NCBI RefSeq assembly: GCF_900101885.1
Contig: NZ_FNAN01000006.1
Span: 359,125 to 423,124, forward strand
Source: Dyadobacter soli
Lineage (GTDB): Bacteria > Bacteroidota > Bacteroidia > Cytophagales > Spirosomataceae
Length of the DNA: 64,000 nt
Direction of reading: 5' to 3'
The notes below the pieces were generated by a model. The model was not told the origin of the DNA and did not search any database. It saw only the letters and a program-made list of their open reading frames with translations. Every line of letters starts with the position of its first letter. Within the stretch, counting starts at the first letter, position 1. Position numbers and translations under genes: made by a program. This document shows positions 8,416 through 18,136 of this stretch, one piece after another.

Positions 8416-9735
8416 ATGAATATACCATTCCGAATGGACGCTAAGTTTTGTTCCTTCTTTAATTACTCAAAATCCTTTGTAGCTATCCTCTTAGCTATCT
8501 TATTAAGCGTACCTACTTTAGTATCTGCGCAGGATAGCGCTGCTGCTGCGGCACCTGCCGCCGGCGCTGCTGCACCTGCTGGTGCAGCTTCCACTGGGGG
8601 GGGCGACGCTGCGAAAGGTGAATCGATCTTCAAAAACAACTGCGCTCAGTGCCACGCTCCAACCGACGAACGTGTAGTTGGTCCGGGTCTGAAAGGTGCA
8701 AGTTCCCGTCATGATTTTGCCTGGCTGTCGAAATGGGTACGTAACTCTTCCGCGATGATCGCTTCGGGCGATGCGTATGCTGTTAAAATTTACAACGAAT
8801 ATTCGAAAGCTCAGATGACGAGCTTCCCGAATCTTTCGGACGATGATATCAAAGCGATCTTCGCTTACGTAGACCAGGCGTCTGCTGCTCCTGCCGCTGC
8901 TGCGGGTGGTGCTGCTCCTGCCGGTGGCGCTGCTGCTGGTGATGCCAAAGGTGGTGCTCCTTCCGATCTGTTTGTGATCGTGCTGGTTGCATTGGTCGTT
9001 GTAATGGTGCTGGTACTCGGTGTTCTTCTCGTGATTGTATCGCTTCTTTCGAAGGCGGTTAAAGGCGGGGGGGCTGAAACTGAGGCTCCTGCCGGTGAAG
9101 GTTTCGGTGGTTTGCTTAAAAGGCTGACCGTTGATCCGGCGATCCGTTCTGCGACGCTCTGGATTTTCGTTCTGTTGGTTTTGAAATCTACTTTGGACGG
9201 TGCGTTTAACGTAGGCGTTCAGCAGGGATATGCTCCTAAGCAGCCTATTTCATTCTCTCACAAACTGCACGCAGGCGAATACAAAATCGACTGTAACTAT
9301 TGCCACACCGGTGTTAACCGCGGTAAGTCGGCGCACATCCCTTCTGCTAACATCTGTATGAACTGCCACGGTGTTATCAAAAAGGAATCTCCTGAAATTC
9401 AAAAGATTTATACTTCTATCGAGAACAACCAGCCTATCGAATGGGTGCGCGTTCACAACTTGCCTGACCTGGCGTACTTCAACCACGCACAACACGTAAA
9501 CGTGGGTGGCCTGGAATGCCAGAACTGCCACGGCGATGTTGAGAAAATGGAAGTAATACAGCAACGTTCGTCACTGACGATGGGATGGTGTATTGATTGT
9601 CACCGTAAAACTGAGGTAAATACCAAAGACAATCAGTACTACGATAAGCTGGTACAGTTGCACGCTTCTGAAAGCAAAGAGGCTTTGAAAGTAGCGGATA
9701 TTGGTGGTCTGGAATGTTCTAAGTGCCACTACTAA
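8416..9735 (+). CDS. actA: Alternative complex III subunit ActA, multiheme cytochrome c
   Basis: ActA carries the heme chain that takes electrons from quinol oxidation towards the oxidase. After a signal sequence ending near SAQ there is an Ala/Gly/Pro-rich linker, then a class I cytochrome c domain with C76AQCH. A second Ala/Gly-rich linker follows, then a strong TM segment near residues 190-215, another hydrophobic segment near 250, and a pentaheme region with CXXCH motifs at 293, 314, 368, 392 and 434. That makes six heme sites; the described ActA core has five, so the N-terminal domain looks like an added or fused unit. ATG 8416 is preferred to the in-frame TTG at 8410; ATG 8434 is also possible. 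The gene holds G-runs of 8 and 7 bases. Confidence 0.92.
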   Translation: MNIPFRMDAKFCSFFNYSKSFVAILLAILLSVPTLVSAQDSAAAAAPAAGAAAPAGAASTGGGDAAKGESIFKNNCAQCHAPTDERVVGPGLKGASSRHDFAWLSKWVRNSSAMIASGDAYAVKIYNEYSKAQMTSFPNLSDDDIKAIFAYVDQASAAPAAAAGGAAPAGGAAAGDAKGGAPSDLFVIVLVALVVVMVLVLGVLLVIVSLLSKAVKGGGAETEAPAGEGFGGLLKRLTVDPAIRSATLWIFVLLVLKSTLDGAFNVGVQQGYAPKQPISFSHKLHAGEYKIDCNYCHTGVNRGKSAHIPSANICMNCHGVIKKESPEIQKIYTSIENNQPIEWVRVHNLPDLAYFNHAQHVNVGGLECQNCHGDVEKMEVIQQRSSLTMGWCIDCHRKTEVNTKDNQYYDKLVQLHASESKEALKVADIGGLECSKCHY

Positions 9736-9780
9736 TCAAGAAATTAATACCGGATACAACTCATTGTATTGAATAGTTTT

Positions 9781-12700
9781 ATGGAAAATACTAATAAAAG
9801 ATACTGGCGGGGACTTGAAGAGCTGAGGAATGATGAGAAGTTTGTAAAAGATGCAAGTTCAGAGTTCCCAAGCGCACCGACCGAAAGTCAGTATGAAAGC
9901 CTGGTGGATGGCGTAGGAACCCATCGTCGTGATTTCCTTAAAGTATTGGGCTTTGGAATGGCGGCTGTATCGCTCGCAGCTTGCGAAACGCCGGTAAAGA
10001 AAGCCATCCCTTACGTTAACAAGCCGGAAGGCGAATTCCCTACTATATCTAACTGGTATGCATCCACTTACGCAGAAGGTGGTGACTACGCAAGTATCCT
10101 GGTCAAAACCCGCGAGGGACGGCCTGTTAAAATAGAAAGCAACTCCCTTTCCAAAGTATCCTGGGGTGTAAGCTCAAGAGCACACGCTTCGTTGCTCGGC
10201 TTGTATGACAATGAGAAACTGAAAGGACCTAAGAAAGGTGAAGATACCAAAGTAAGCTGGGAAACTGTCGACAAGGAGATCGCTGATCAACTTGGCGCAA
10301 TCGCAGCAAAAGGCGGAGCAATCCGTATCCTTACTTCTACTATTCTGAGCCCGTCGACCAAGGCGGTAATCGCAGACTTCACTGCAAAATATCCAACCAC
10401 TACCCACGTGGTTTACGATGCCAACTCTTCTTACGCACTTGTAAAAGGCAATGAGTTGTCATTCGGTAAAGCCGTTATTCCTTCTTACGATTTCAGCAAA
10501 GCGAAAGTAGTTGTAGGCATCGACGGTGACTTCCTCGGAACATGGCTTGCACCTGATACATTCTCGAAGCAATTCGCCGACACTCGTCGCGTGAGCAGCG
10601 GGCATGACGGAAACAAGCAAATGTCCCGCTTGTACCAATTCGAATCTACACTTTCACTGACCGGTGCCAATGCAGATTACCGTACTGCTGTGAAACCTTC
10701 GCAGATCGGTCTGGTTGCAGCTGCATTGTATAATAAAGTTGCGGCGAAACTGGGCGGAGCTTCCATTGCTACTGCGGCATTAAACATCGAAAACCTGGAC
10801 AAAGCAGCAGCGGATCTCGTTGCAGCGAAAGGCCAGGCATTGGTTGTTTCAGGTGTAAACGATCCTTCGGTACAGGTTGTGGTGAATGCGCTGAACAGCC
10901 TGCTGGGCAGCTACGGTTCTACCATTAACCTTGACAAACCTGCAAACTATCGTCAGGGTAACGATATCGCTACCAATCAACTGATCGACGAAGTTAAAGG
11001 CGGTAAAGTTTCTGCATTGATTTTGTGGGGTGCCAACCCGGTTTACGATCACCCACGCGGTGCTGAACTGGCTTCTGCATTGCCGCAGGTTTCATTGAGC
11101 GTATCGTTCAACGACCGCGCTGATGAAACTTCTTCCCTTTTGAAATACATCCTTCCTGCACCGCACTACCTCGAATCTTGGGGTGATGCAGAACCGGTAG
11201 CGGGATCATACAGCTTGATTCAACCGGCGATTAGTCTGATTTTCAGCACTCGTCAGGCGCAATCATCGCTTTTGAAATGGGCGGGCGCTTCGGCTGACTA
11301 CCATGAATATGTAAAAGCATATTGGAGAAAGAACATCTATCCGCAAGCCGGAGGTGGTGACTTCGAGAAATTCTGGGTTAAATCCCTGCATGATGGCGTT
11401 CTGGATGTAGCTTCTGCTGCAACGGGCGCAGGCGCGACATTCTCCGGAAACCTTCCGACTGCTGCCGCTGCAATTGCAAAAAGATATAAAGCATCGTCAT
11501 CAGGACTGGAACTTGCGATTTTCGAAAACGTAGGGATGGGTACCGGTTTCGCTGCAAACAACCCATGGTTGCAGGAAAATCCAGATCCGATTACCAAAGC
11601 TACCTGGGATAATCACGCAAATCTTTCACAAAAAACAGCAACTGAACTCGGCGTAGCGCAGGGTGATGTTGTGAAACTGGATATCAAAGGCAAATCAGTT
11701 GAGTTGCCGGTGATCATTCAACCAGGTTTGGCGCAAGGTACTGTGGCTGTCGCGGTAGGTTATGGCCGTGAGAAAGCTGGTAAATCTGCTAATGGTGTAG
11801 GTAAAAACGTATTCCCGTTTGCTGCATTCACCGAAGGCTTCCTGAACTTTACGCCGGGTGAAGTAACCCTGTCGAAAACAGGTGAGACCCGCGAAATTGC
11901 TCAGACTCAGACACACAGTACAGTAATGAACCGTAAATCGGTTCTGCAGGAAACTGTATTGTCCCACTTCCAGAAAGATCCTTTGGCGGGACGTTTCATT
12001 CCGAAAATCCAGACTTCGGAGGGCGAGGTTGACGCAACAGACCTGTCGCTTTGGAACGGTCACAAATACAAGAACCACTCATGGGGTATGGTGATCGACC
12101 TGAACACCTGCTTCGGTTGCGGATCTTGCGTGATCAGCTGCCAGAATGAAAACAACATTCCGGTAGTAGGTCGTCAGGAAATCATCAATGCGCGTGAAAT
12201 GCACTGGCTGCGTATCGACCGCTATTACAGCAGCGATGCGGACGTGGAAGATCTTCGCGGATTGGAAATCGCTTCTGAAAATCCGGAAGTTACATTCCAG
12301 CCAATGCTTTGCCAGCACTGTAACAATGCTCCTTGCGAAACGGTATGTCCGGTATTGGCTACTACCCACAGCTCGGAAGGTTTGAACCAAATGACTTACA
12401 ACCGTTGTGTAGGTACGAGATATTGTGCAAACAACTGCCCGTATAAAGTACGTCGCTTCAACTGGTTCAAATATTTTGATAACGACAACTTCGATTACAA
12501 CTTCAATAATGACCTCGGTAAAATGGTCATTAACCCTGATGTAACGGTACGTTCAAGAGGGGTAATTGAAAAATGCTCAATGTGTGTTCACAGAATCCAG
12601 GAAGCCAAGCTGACTGCGAAGAAAGAAAGAAGACGCATTGTTGACGGTGAAGTGAGTGTTGCATGTGCTTCGTCCTGCCCTACGGACGCGATCACATTCG

Positions 12701-12879
12701 GCGACATGAACGATCCGGAAAGCCGCATCTCGAAATTGCTGGAAGTAGAAAGAGAAGGACGCGCATTCCATATGCTGGAAGAAATCAACGTTCGTCCGCA
12801 AATCTCTTACCTCACCAAGATCCGTAACAAGGACGCAGCTGCCGCGAAAGCTGAAAAGGCTGAGAAAGAGCACGCTTAA
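9781..12879 (+). CDS. actB: Alternative complex III subunit ActB (molybdopterin-like plus Fe-S domains)
   Basis: ActB is the large peripheral subunit of the quinol:cytochrome c oxidoreductase. The N-terminus carries a Tat-like motif, R49-R50-D-F-L-K, followed by a hydrophobic stretch with AAC. The first 750 residues resemble a molybdopterin oxidoreductase (the B1 domain), which in characterised complexes binds no molybdenum. The C-terminal B2 domain holds four ferredoxin-type cysteine groups: from C777 (CFGCGSC), C844 (CQHCNNAPC), C876 (CVGTRYCANNC), and C932 (CSMC) with C962 (CASSC). Start ATG 9781 replaces an in-frame TTG at 9769. The order actA-actB-actC is standard. Confidence 0.95.
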   Translation: MENTNKRYWRGLEELRNDEKFVKDASSEFPSAPTESQYESLVDGVGTHRRDFLKVLGFGMAAVSLAACETPVKKAIPYVNKPEGEFPTISNWYASTYAEGGDYASILVKTREGRPVKIESNSLSKVSWGVSSRAHASLLGLYDNEKLKGPKKGEDTKVSWETVDKEIADQLGAIAAKGGAIRILTSTILSPSTKAVIADFTAKYPTTTHVVYDANSSYALVKGNELSFGKAVIPSYDFSKAKVVVGIDGDFLGTWLAPDTFSKQFADTRRVSSGHDGNKQMSRLYQFESTLSLTGANADYRTAVKPSQIGLVAAALYNKVAAKLGGASIATAALNIENLDKAAADLVAAKGQALVVSGVNDPSVQVVVNALNSLLGSYGSTINLDKPANYRQGNDIATNQLIDEVKGGKVSALILWGANPVYDHPRGAELASALPQVSLSVSFNDRADETSSLLKYILPAPHYLESWGDAEPVAGSYSLIQPAISLIFSTRQAQSSLLKWAGASADYHEYVKAYWRKNIYPQAGGGDFEKFWVKSLHDGVLDVASAATGAGATFSGNLPTAAAAIAKRYKASSSGLELAIFENVGMGTGFAANNPWLQENPDPITKATWDNHANLSQKTATELGVAQGDVVKLDIKGKSVELPVIIQPGLAQGTVAVAVGYGREKAGKSANGVGKNVFPFAAFTEGFLNFTPGEVTLSKTGETREIAQTQTHSTVMNRKSVLQETVLSHFQKDPLAGRFIPKIQTSEGEVDATDLSLWNGHKYKNHSWGMVIDLNTCFGCGSCVISCQNENNIPVVGRQEIINAREMHWLRIDRYYSSDADVEDLRGLEIASENPEVTFQPMLCQHCNNAPCETVCPVLATTHSSEGLNQMTYNRCVGTRYCANNCPYKVRRFNWFKYFDNDNFDYNFNNDLGKMVINPDVTVRSRGVIEKCSMCVHRIQEAKLTAKKERRRIVDGEVSVACASSCPTDAITFGDMNDPESRISKLLEVEREGRAFHMLEEINVRPQISYLTKIRNKDAAAAKAEKAEKEHA

Positions 12880-12930
12880 TATCAGAGTTTAGAATTATTG
12901 ACGATCCAATCATTATAAATAAATAGTAGT

Positions 12931-14364
12931 ATGCATGTTACTTCACCTGTAAGAGAACCGCTGATTCAAGGTGGGAAAACGTACGCGGACGTAACGGAAG
13001 ACATATGCCGCCACGTGGAGGCAGCTCCCACGAAGGAATGGAAGATCGCTTTCGGACTTTCGCTCGTCGTTCTGGCGTATGGATCCGCATGTCTTGCCTG
13101 GACCTGGTGGGAAGGCCTCGGAGTTTGGGGTTTGAATAAAACAGTAGGTTGGGCCTGGGACATCACCAACTTCGTATGGTGGGTAGGTATCGGTCACGCG
13201 GGAACGCTGATCTCCGCGATCCTCTTGCTCTTCCGTCAGAAATGGAGAACTTCCATCAACCGCGCAGCGGAAGCGATGACGATCTTCGCCGTTATTTGTG
13301 CTGCTTCGTTTATTTTAATGCACATGGGTCGTCCCTGGATGGCTTACTGGGCGCTTCCATTGCCAAACGCATTCGGCTCACTTTGGGTTAACTTCAACTC
13401 GCCACTCGTTTGGGACGTATTTGCGATCAGTACTTACTTCTCCGTATCGTTGGTGTTCTGGTACATCGGTCTCATTCCTGACCTTGCTACCATCCGTGAC
13501 CGCGCTACCAGCAAAGTTTCGAAATTCATGTACGGAACATTTGCAATGGGCTGGGACGGTTCAGCTAAGACCTGGGCACGTTACGAATACATTTCATTGA
13601 TCCTTGCGGGTCTTTCTACCCCACTTGTACTTTCGGTACACACCATTGTAAGTATGGACTTTGCTACCTCGGTAATTCCGGGATGGCACACGACGATCTT
13701 CCCTCCGTACTTCGTTGCGGGTGCGATCTTCTCCGGATTCGCGATGGTACAAAACCTGATGCTTATCACACGTGTAGTTTACAAATTGGAAGACTACATT
13801 ACATTGGAGCACATTGAAACCATGAACAAGGTTATCACGCTGACAGGTTCTGTTGTGGGTGTGGCCTATATCACTGAGTTCTTCATTGCATGGTACGGTG
13901 GTGTGGAATACGAATACTATGCATTCTTCAACCGTATGACCGGTCCTTACTGGTGGGCATACTGGGCGATGATGACTTGTAACGTAATCTCTCCACAGCT
14001 TTTCTGGTCGAGAAAACTGCGTCGCAGCATCACCTTTACATTCTTTATCTCTGTCGTGGTAAATATCGGTATGTGGTTCGAGCGTTTCGTAATTATCGTA
14101 ACCTCCCTGCACCGTGACTATATTCCTTCAAGCTGGTCGATGTTCTCGCCAACGCGTTACGATATCGGGGACTACATTTTCTCCTTCGGTTTGTTCTTCA
14201 CATTGTTCCTCCTGTTCTCGAAATACCTGCCGGTAGTAAACATGGCGGAAGTGAAAGCGGTATTGCGTTCGACATCTGCGCAGCTGCCTGCTAAGATCGC
14301 CGGAGTTGCGAAAGTAAGACAGCGCGGAACTGCTGAACCCGCTTACAACAAGGATCAGGAATAA
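12931..14364 (+). CDS. actC: Alternative complex III subunit ActC (NrfD/PsrC-like)
   Basis: ActC is an integral membrane subunit of the NrfD/PsrC family that provides a quinol-binding site. The 477 residues hold about ten hydrophobic segments starting near residue 40, with charged or polar residues placed within helices, e.g. WWVGIGHAGTLISAILLLFRQ near 85 and MHMGRPWMAYW near 128. It lies 51 bases after actB and 47 before actD, in one transcription unit. Length and the W-rich periplasmic loops fit the family. Assignment is firm by family and position. Confidence 0.95.
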   Translation: MHVTSPVREPLIQGGKTYADVTEDICRHVEAAPTKEWKIAFGLSLVVLAYGSACLAWTWWEGLGVWGLNKTVGWAWDITNFVWWVGIGHAGTLISAILLLFRQKWRTSINRAAEAMTIFAVICAASFILMHMGRPWMAYWALPLPNAFGSLWVNFNSPLVWDVFAISTYFSVSLVFWYIGLIPDLATIRDRATSKVSKFMYGTFAMGWDGSAKTWARYEYISLILAGLSTPLVLSVHTIVSMDFATSVIPGWHTTIFPPYFVAGAIFSGFAMVQNLMLITRVVYKLEDYITLEHIETMNKVITLTGSVVGVAYITEFFIAWYGGVEYEYYAFFNRMTGPYWWAYWAMMTCNVISPQLFWSRKLRRSITFTFFISVVVNIGMWFERFVIIVTSLHRDYIPSSWSMFSPTRYDIGDYIFSFGLFFTLFLLFSKYLPVVNMAEVKAVLRSTSAQLPAKIAGVAKVRQRGTAEPAYNKDQE

Positions 14365-14411
14365 TAGCATTGCGTAAAAGCGAATTATAGAGATTATAAT
14401 TAAGTAATAGT

Positions 14412-14942
14412 ATGGCAGAATTATCTGGTAAATATTTGGTCGGAGTTTTCGACGATGACGATACTGTTCTTCACGCGGTCCCCAAGTTGAGAAAGGCCGG
14501 TGTGAAAATCAAAGAAGTATATTCTCCATTCCCTATTCACGGGTTGGACGAAGCGCTGGGGCACCCGAGAACGCGTATCGGTATCGCTGCCTTTATGTTT
14601 GGCGTAACAGGATGCTGCGCCGTGCTGACCCTGATGATCTGGACAATGGGATATGACTGGCCGATGATCATCGGTGGTAAAGATCCGATCTCGATTCCCA
14701 ACTATATCCCCATCACATTCGAAGGAACAGTACTTTTCACTGCATTCGGTATGGTGACCACATTCTTGATTTCGAATGGACTCGGACCCGGTACCCATTT
14801 CCACCCACGGTTCGATGTTCGTGCGACTGATAACAAGTTTATCATGGCAATCGAGATGAGCAGAAACTCAATGACCGAAGAAGAGATATCAAGAGCGTTG
14901 AAGGACAGCGGAGCGGAAGAAGTCAACATTAAGCAATTCTAA
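14412..14942 (+). CDS. actD: Alternative complex III subunit ActD (DUF3341)
   Basis: ActD is a small membrane subunit of the complex, known as DUF3341. It starts with a soluble domain having YLVGVFDDDDTVLHAVPKL and the conserved SPFPIHGLDEALG, followed by two TM helices near residues 58-80 and 105-125 and a short soluble tail. The 176-residue length is typical. Its stop codon overlaps the actE start by one base (TAATG), which suggests translational coupling. Confidence 0.93.
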   Translation: MAELSGKYLVGVFDDDDTVLHAVPKLRKAGVKIKEVYSPFPIHGLDEALGHPRTRIGIAAFMFGVTGCCAVLTLMIWTMGYDWPMIIGGKDPISIPNYIPITFEGTVLFTAFGMVTTFLISNGLGPGTHFHPRFDVRATDNKFIMAIEMSRNSMTEEEISRALKDSGAEEVNIKQF

Positions 14943-15565
14943 TGGCGTTTAAAGCAATGAAATTTAAAAGTTTATATAGATCTCTATTGGTTGCTGCCGT
15001 ATTGCTTACTGCCGCTGCCGGTTGTAAAAAGGATCCTAACAACCCAGGGAAGGAATATGCACCAAACATGTACCTGCCCGTAGGTTACGAACCTTACAAA
15101 CAGGAAAAGGCCAACCCGATCAACCCGCAAGGTTTGACTATGCGTTTGCCGGTGGCTGGTACTGTTGCACGCCGTAACTATCACACAAGTTTCGGATCTT
15201 CCGATTCAGCGGTGGTTGACCTGATGGTTTACAACATTCCTGCTGACAGCATCGAGATTGCAGAGAAAGTACTTAAAAACCCGGTTCCTTTGAACGAGAA
15301 GAGCCTCGCGGAAGGAAAGGTATTGTACGACAGATATTGCCAGCATTGCCACGGTGCTACCGGTGCCGGTGACGGAAAGGTGGGAGCGATGTATAAAGGT
15401 GTTCCCAACTATGCAAGCGATGCTTACAAAAACCTGAACGAAGGACATATTTTCCACGTGATTACACACGGGAAAGCACGCATGTGGCCTCATGGATCCC
15501 AGATCAACCCTGAGGAGCGCTGGAAGATCGTACTCTATGTACAGAAATTGCAGAAAGGGGCTTAA
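14942..15565 (+). CDS. actE: Alternative complex III subunit ActE, monoheme cytochrome c lipoprotein
   Basis: ActE is the monoheme cytochrome subunit. A lipoprotein signal (hydrophobic segment, then AAAGC with the Cys near residue 29) predicts membrane anchoring by a lipid. The single heme motif CQHCH lies near residue 133, with GKARMWPHG near 180 supplying the probable Met ligand. A DUF-type N-terminal region with NMYLPVGYEPYKQ precedes it. The start overlaps the actD stop; an internal ATG six codons later (MKFKSL) is a possible alternative. Confidence 0.93.
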   Translation: MAFKAMKFKSLYRSLLVAAVLLTAAAGCKKDPNNPGKEYAPNMYLPVGYEPYKQEKANPINPQGLTMRLPVAGTVARRNYHTSFGSSDSAVVDLMVYNIPADSIEIAEKVLKNPVPLNEKSLAEGKVLYDRYCQHCHGATGAGDGKVGAMYKGVPNYASDAYKNLNEGHIFHVITHGKARMWPHGSQINPEERWKIVLYVQKLQKGA

Positions 15566-15599
15566 GTACAATTTTGAAAACAGAGAAATATTTTAAATA

Positions 15600-16976
15600 A
15601 TGGCATCAGGACATTCGATTCCTTCTATTGAAGAACGGTTTGAATTTACATCGGGAGCTAAGAGAAGTTTACTCATTGGTGGCGGTGTAGGACTGGCTCT
15701 TGTACTATTAGGAGCATACCTCGCAGCCAATGGCGGTGGCGGTCATGAAGTGGCTGCACACGGAGCAGAACATGCTGCTGCGGCAGGCCATGCGGCTGCT
15801 GAGCACGGAGCGGCGGCTGCGGCACATGGCGCGGACGCACACGGCGCTGCGGCGGAAGGCGGTCACCATGCAAAAAGCTGGACTGCACGCATTTGGGCTA
15901 ACCTTTGGGTAAATGGTGTATATTTTACCGGAATGTCCGTTATCGGGATGTTCTTCCTTTCTTATAACTACCTGGCGCAAGCTGGCTGGTCGGCAGTATT
16001 TAAAAGAATCCCCGAGGCATTGCCTGCATTCCTTCCTTTCACAGGGGCAGTGATGATCATCACCTTCCTGATGGGTGGGCATGACCTGTTTCACTGGACG
16101 CATGAAGGCCTTTATGAGGTAGGCGGACCAGAATACGACAAGATCATCGCCGGTAAACACGGCTATTTGAATACACCATTCTTCCTTGGACGTCTGGTTG
16201 TATATTTCGTAGTGTGGTACCTGATGTGGAAAAAGATCCGTACGCTGTCGTTGCAGGAAGATGAAATTGGAGGAACTGAGTTCTATGAGAAGTCAATCCG
16301 TCTTGGAACTGCATTCCTCGTTGTTTTCGGTGTTACTTCTTCTACTTCTGCTTGGGATTTCGTCATGTCGATCGACACGCACTGGTTCAGTACGATGTTC
16401 GGTTGGTACACGCTCGCTAGCTGGCACGTGGCTGGTCTGGCTGTGATTACCCTTACCATCGTAATGCTCCGTGAAAGAGGTTACCTGAGAGCTGTAAATT
16501 CAAGCCACTTACGTGACCTTGGTAAATTTGTATTCGCATTCAGTATTTTCTGGACATACGTGTGGTTCGCACAGTTCCTTCTGATCTATTATGCTAACCT
16601 TCCGGAAGAAACGATCTACTTCATCGAGCGTTTCCGCGGACACGGCGGATTCTACAAGGCGCCATTCTTCATTACCTTGTTCCTGAACTTCTTCTTCCCA
16701 TTCCTGGTATTGATGACCCGCGATGCGAAGTATACACATTCGATCCTGAAAGTGGCTTGCTGGAGTGTGATCGTCGGACACTGGTTCGATTTCTACACCA
16801 ACGTTATGCCTGGATCAGTTGGTGCCAGCGGAGAGCTTGGAGCTCTTGAGTGGGGCTTTTTCCTGATCTTCCTTTGTGCATTTGCTTATTCCATCGCAAA
16901 TCAGTTGACCAAGGCAAATCTGATCCCGAGAAATCACCCGATGTTGGAGGAATCACTGCATCACGATATCGCCTAA
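15600..16976 (+). CDS. actF: Alternative complex III subunit ActF
   Basis: ActF is the second large NrfD-related membrane subunit, homologous to ActC. The 458 residues begin with a short cytoplasmic end and a TM helix near residues 23-45, followed by a His/Ala/Gly-rich stretch of about 50 residues (roughly 47-97) before the remaining helices. This low-complexity insert is unusual. The rest shows about nine helices with conserved patterns such as MGGHDLFHWTHEG and FWTYVWFAQFLLIYYANLPEE. It closes the act gene set; coxB follows after 21 bases. Confidence 0.94.
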   Translation: MASGHSIPSIEERFEFTSGAKRSLLIGGGVGLALVLLGAYLAANGGGGHEVAAHGAEHAAAAGHAAAEHGAAAAAHGADAHGAAAEGGHHAKSWTARIWANLWVNGVYFTGMSVIGMFFLSYNYLAQAGWSAVFKRIPEALPAFLPFTGAVMIITFLMGGHDLFHWTHEGLYEVGGPEYDKIIAGKHGYLNTPFFLGRLVVYFVVWYLMWKKIRTLSLQEDEIGGTEFYEKSIRLGTAFLVVFGVTSSTSAWDFVMSIDTHWFSTMFGWYTLASWHVAGLAVITLTIVMLRERGYLRAVNSSHLRDLGKFVFAFSIFWTYVWFAQFLLIYYANLPEETIYFIERFRGHGGFYKAPFFITLFLNFFFPFLVLMTRDAKYTHSILKVACWSVIVGHWFDFYTNVMPGSVGASGELGALEWGFFLIFLCAFAYSIANQLTKANLIPRNHPMLEESLHHDIA

Positions 16977-16997
16977 TTGCAAAACCAGTAAATCATC

Positions 16998-18107
16998 ATG
17001 TATATTATTATCGCATTAGTTGCTCTTGTATTCATTGTCCTCACCGGGGTGGTAATATCCAGGTTGCAGGGTGTTTTGAAGAGTATCAACAAAACCGATT
17101 CAGAGGAAGTTGTAACGACTGGTAATAAATTCAACGGTGCCATGTTCATCGTGATCCTGATCGGAGGAGCTATTTCTATCACGTGGTCGTACCTGCATGC
17201 ACGCGAGTTTTTCCTTCCGGAAGCATCCTCGATCCACGGACGCAGAACCGACGACCTGTTCTGGTTCTCGATGGGAATCCTGACTATCCCTTTCATCATC
17301 GTGAACTTCCTGGTATTCTTCTTCGCATGGAAATACCAATATAAGAAAGGACACAGAGCGACATTCTATCCTGACAACCACAAGCTGGAACTAGTCTGGA
17401 CGATCATCCCGGCTATCGTAATGGCATTGCTGGTATTCACCGGCTGGAAAGCATGGTCGGATATTACAGCGGAAGCGCCTCGCGACGCGGAAGTGATCGA
17501 GATCACAGGCAAGCAGTTCAACTGGATCGCTCGGTACGGCGGTGTGGATAATAACAAGCTTGGTGATTATAACTATAAACTGATTGACGCACAGAACGAA
17601 GTAGGTATAGATTTGTCGGATGAAAATTCATTCGATGACTTTACCAACCCTTCTGAAATGCACATTCCGGTGGGCCGTCCGGTATTGTTGAAAATCCGCG
17701 CCCGCGACGTATTGCACAGCGTATTCATTCCTCACATGCGTGTGAAAATGGATGCGGTGCCAGGTATGCCAACCAAATTCTGGTTCGTGCCGGACAAGAC
17801 AACTGCCGATATGCGCGCCGAAACCGGCAACCCGAAATTTGACTATGAGATTGCTTGTACGGAGGTATGTGGACAAGGTCACTTTTCAATGAAAATGAGA
17901 TTGATCGTAGATGACGAGGCTACATACAAGAAATGGGTTTCAGAGCAGGCTACTTTCCTGTCGACTTACCCAGAGTATCTCGCGAAAGTTCCTGAGAACC
18001 TGAAAGCGAAGGCGATGAAATATGTGCCTGCCGAAGCAGCTGCGCCTGCGGCCGACAGCTCAGCAACATCTGCTGGCGGTGCCGGAGCAAGTTCTAGTCT
18101 ACGATAA
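16998..18107 (+). CDS. coxB: Cytochrome c oxidase subunit II
   Basis: Subunit II receives electrons through its binuclear CuA centre and passes them to heme a. Three hydrophobic segments lie near residues 1-20, 46-62 and 90-115, one more than the usual two after the start. The family signature LVWTIIPAIVMALLVFTGWKAW follows near 133. The CuA site is complete: a His in VLHSVFIPHM near 243, then C287, E289, C291, H295 and M298. There is no fused cytochrome c domain, unlike many caa3 oxidases, which fits direct transfer from ActA or ActE. The last 25 residues are an Ala/Ser-rich tail. Confidence 0.95.
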   Translation: MYIIIALVALVFIVLTGVVISRLQGVLKSINKTDSEEVVTTGNKFNGAMFIVILIGGAISITWSYLHAREFFLPEASSIHGRRTDDLFWFSMGILTIPFIIVNFLVFFFAWKYQYKKGHRATFYPDNHKLELVWTIIPAIVMALLVFTGWKAWSDITAEAPRDAEVIEITGKQFNWIARYGGVDNNKLGDYNYKLIDAQNEVGIDLSDENSFDDFTNPSEMHIPVGRPVLLKIRARDVLHSVFIPHMRVKMDAVPGMPTKFWFVPDKTTADMRAETGNPKFDYEIACTEVCGQGHFSMKMRLIVDDEATYKKWVSEQATFLSTYPEYLAKVPENLKAKAMKYVPAEAAAPAADSSATSAGGAGASSSLR

Positions 18108-18136
18108 TTCTATTAATTAAAATACAATAAAAGTAT

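Noticed and set aside
8592..9073. Runs of 8 and 7 G in actA as a possible phase-variation switch
   Set aside because: The gene is a core respiratory gene, and a 7-base C run also occurs in rplK, so short homopolymers appear to be incidental here.
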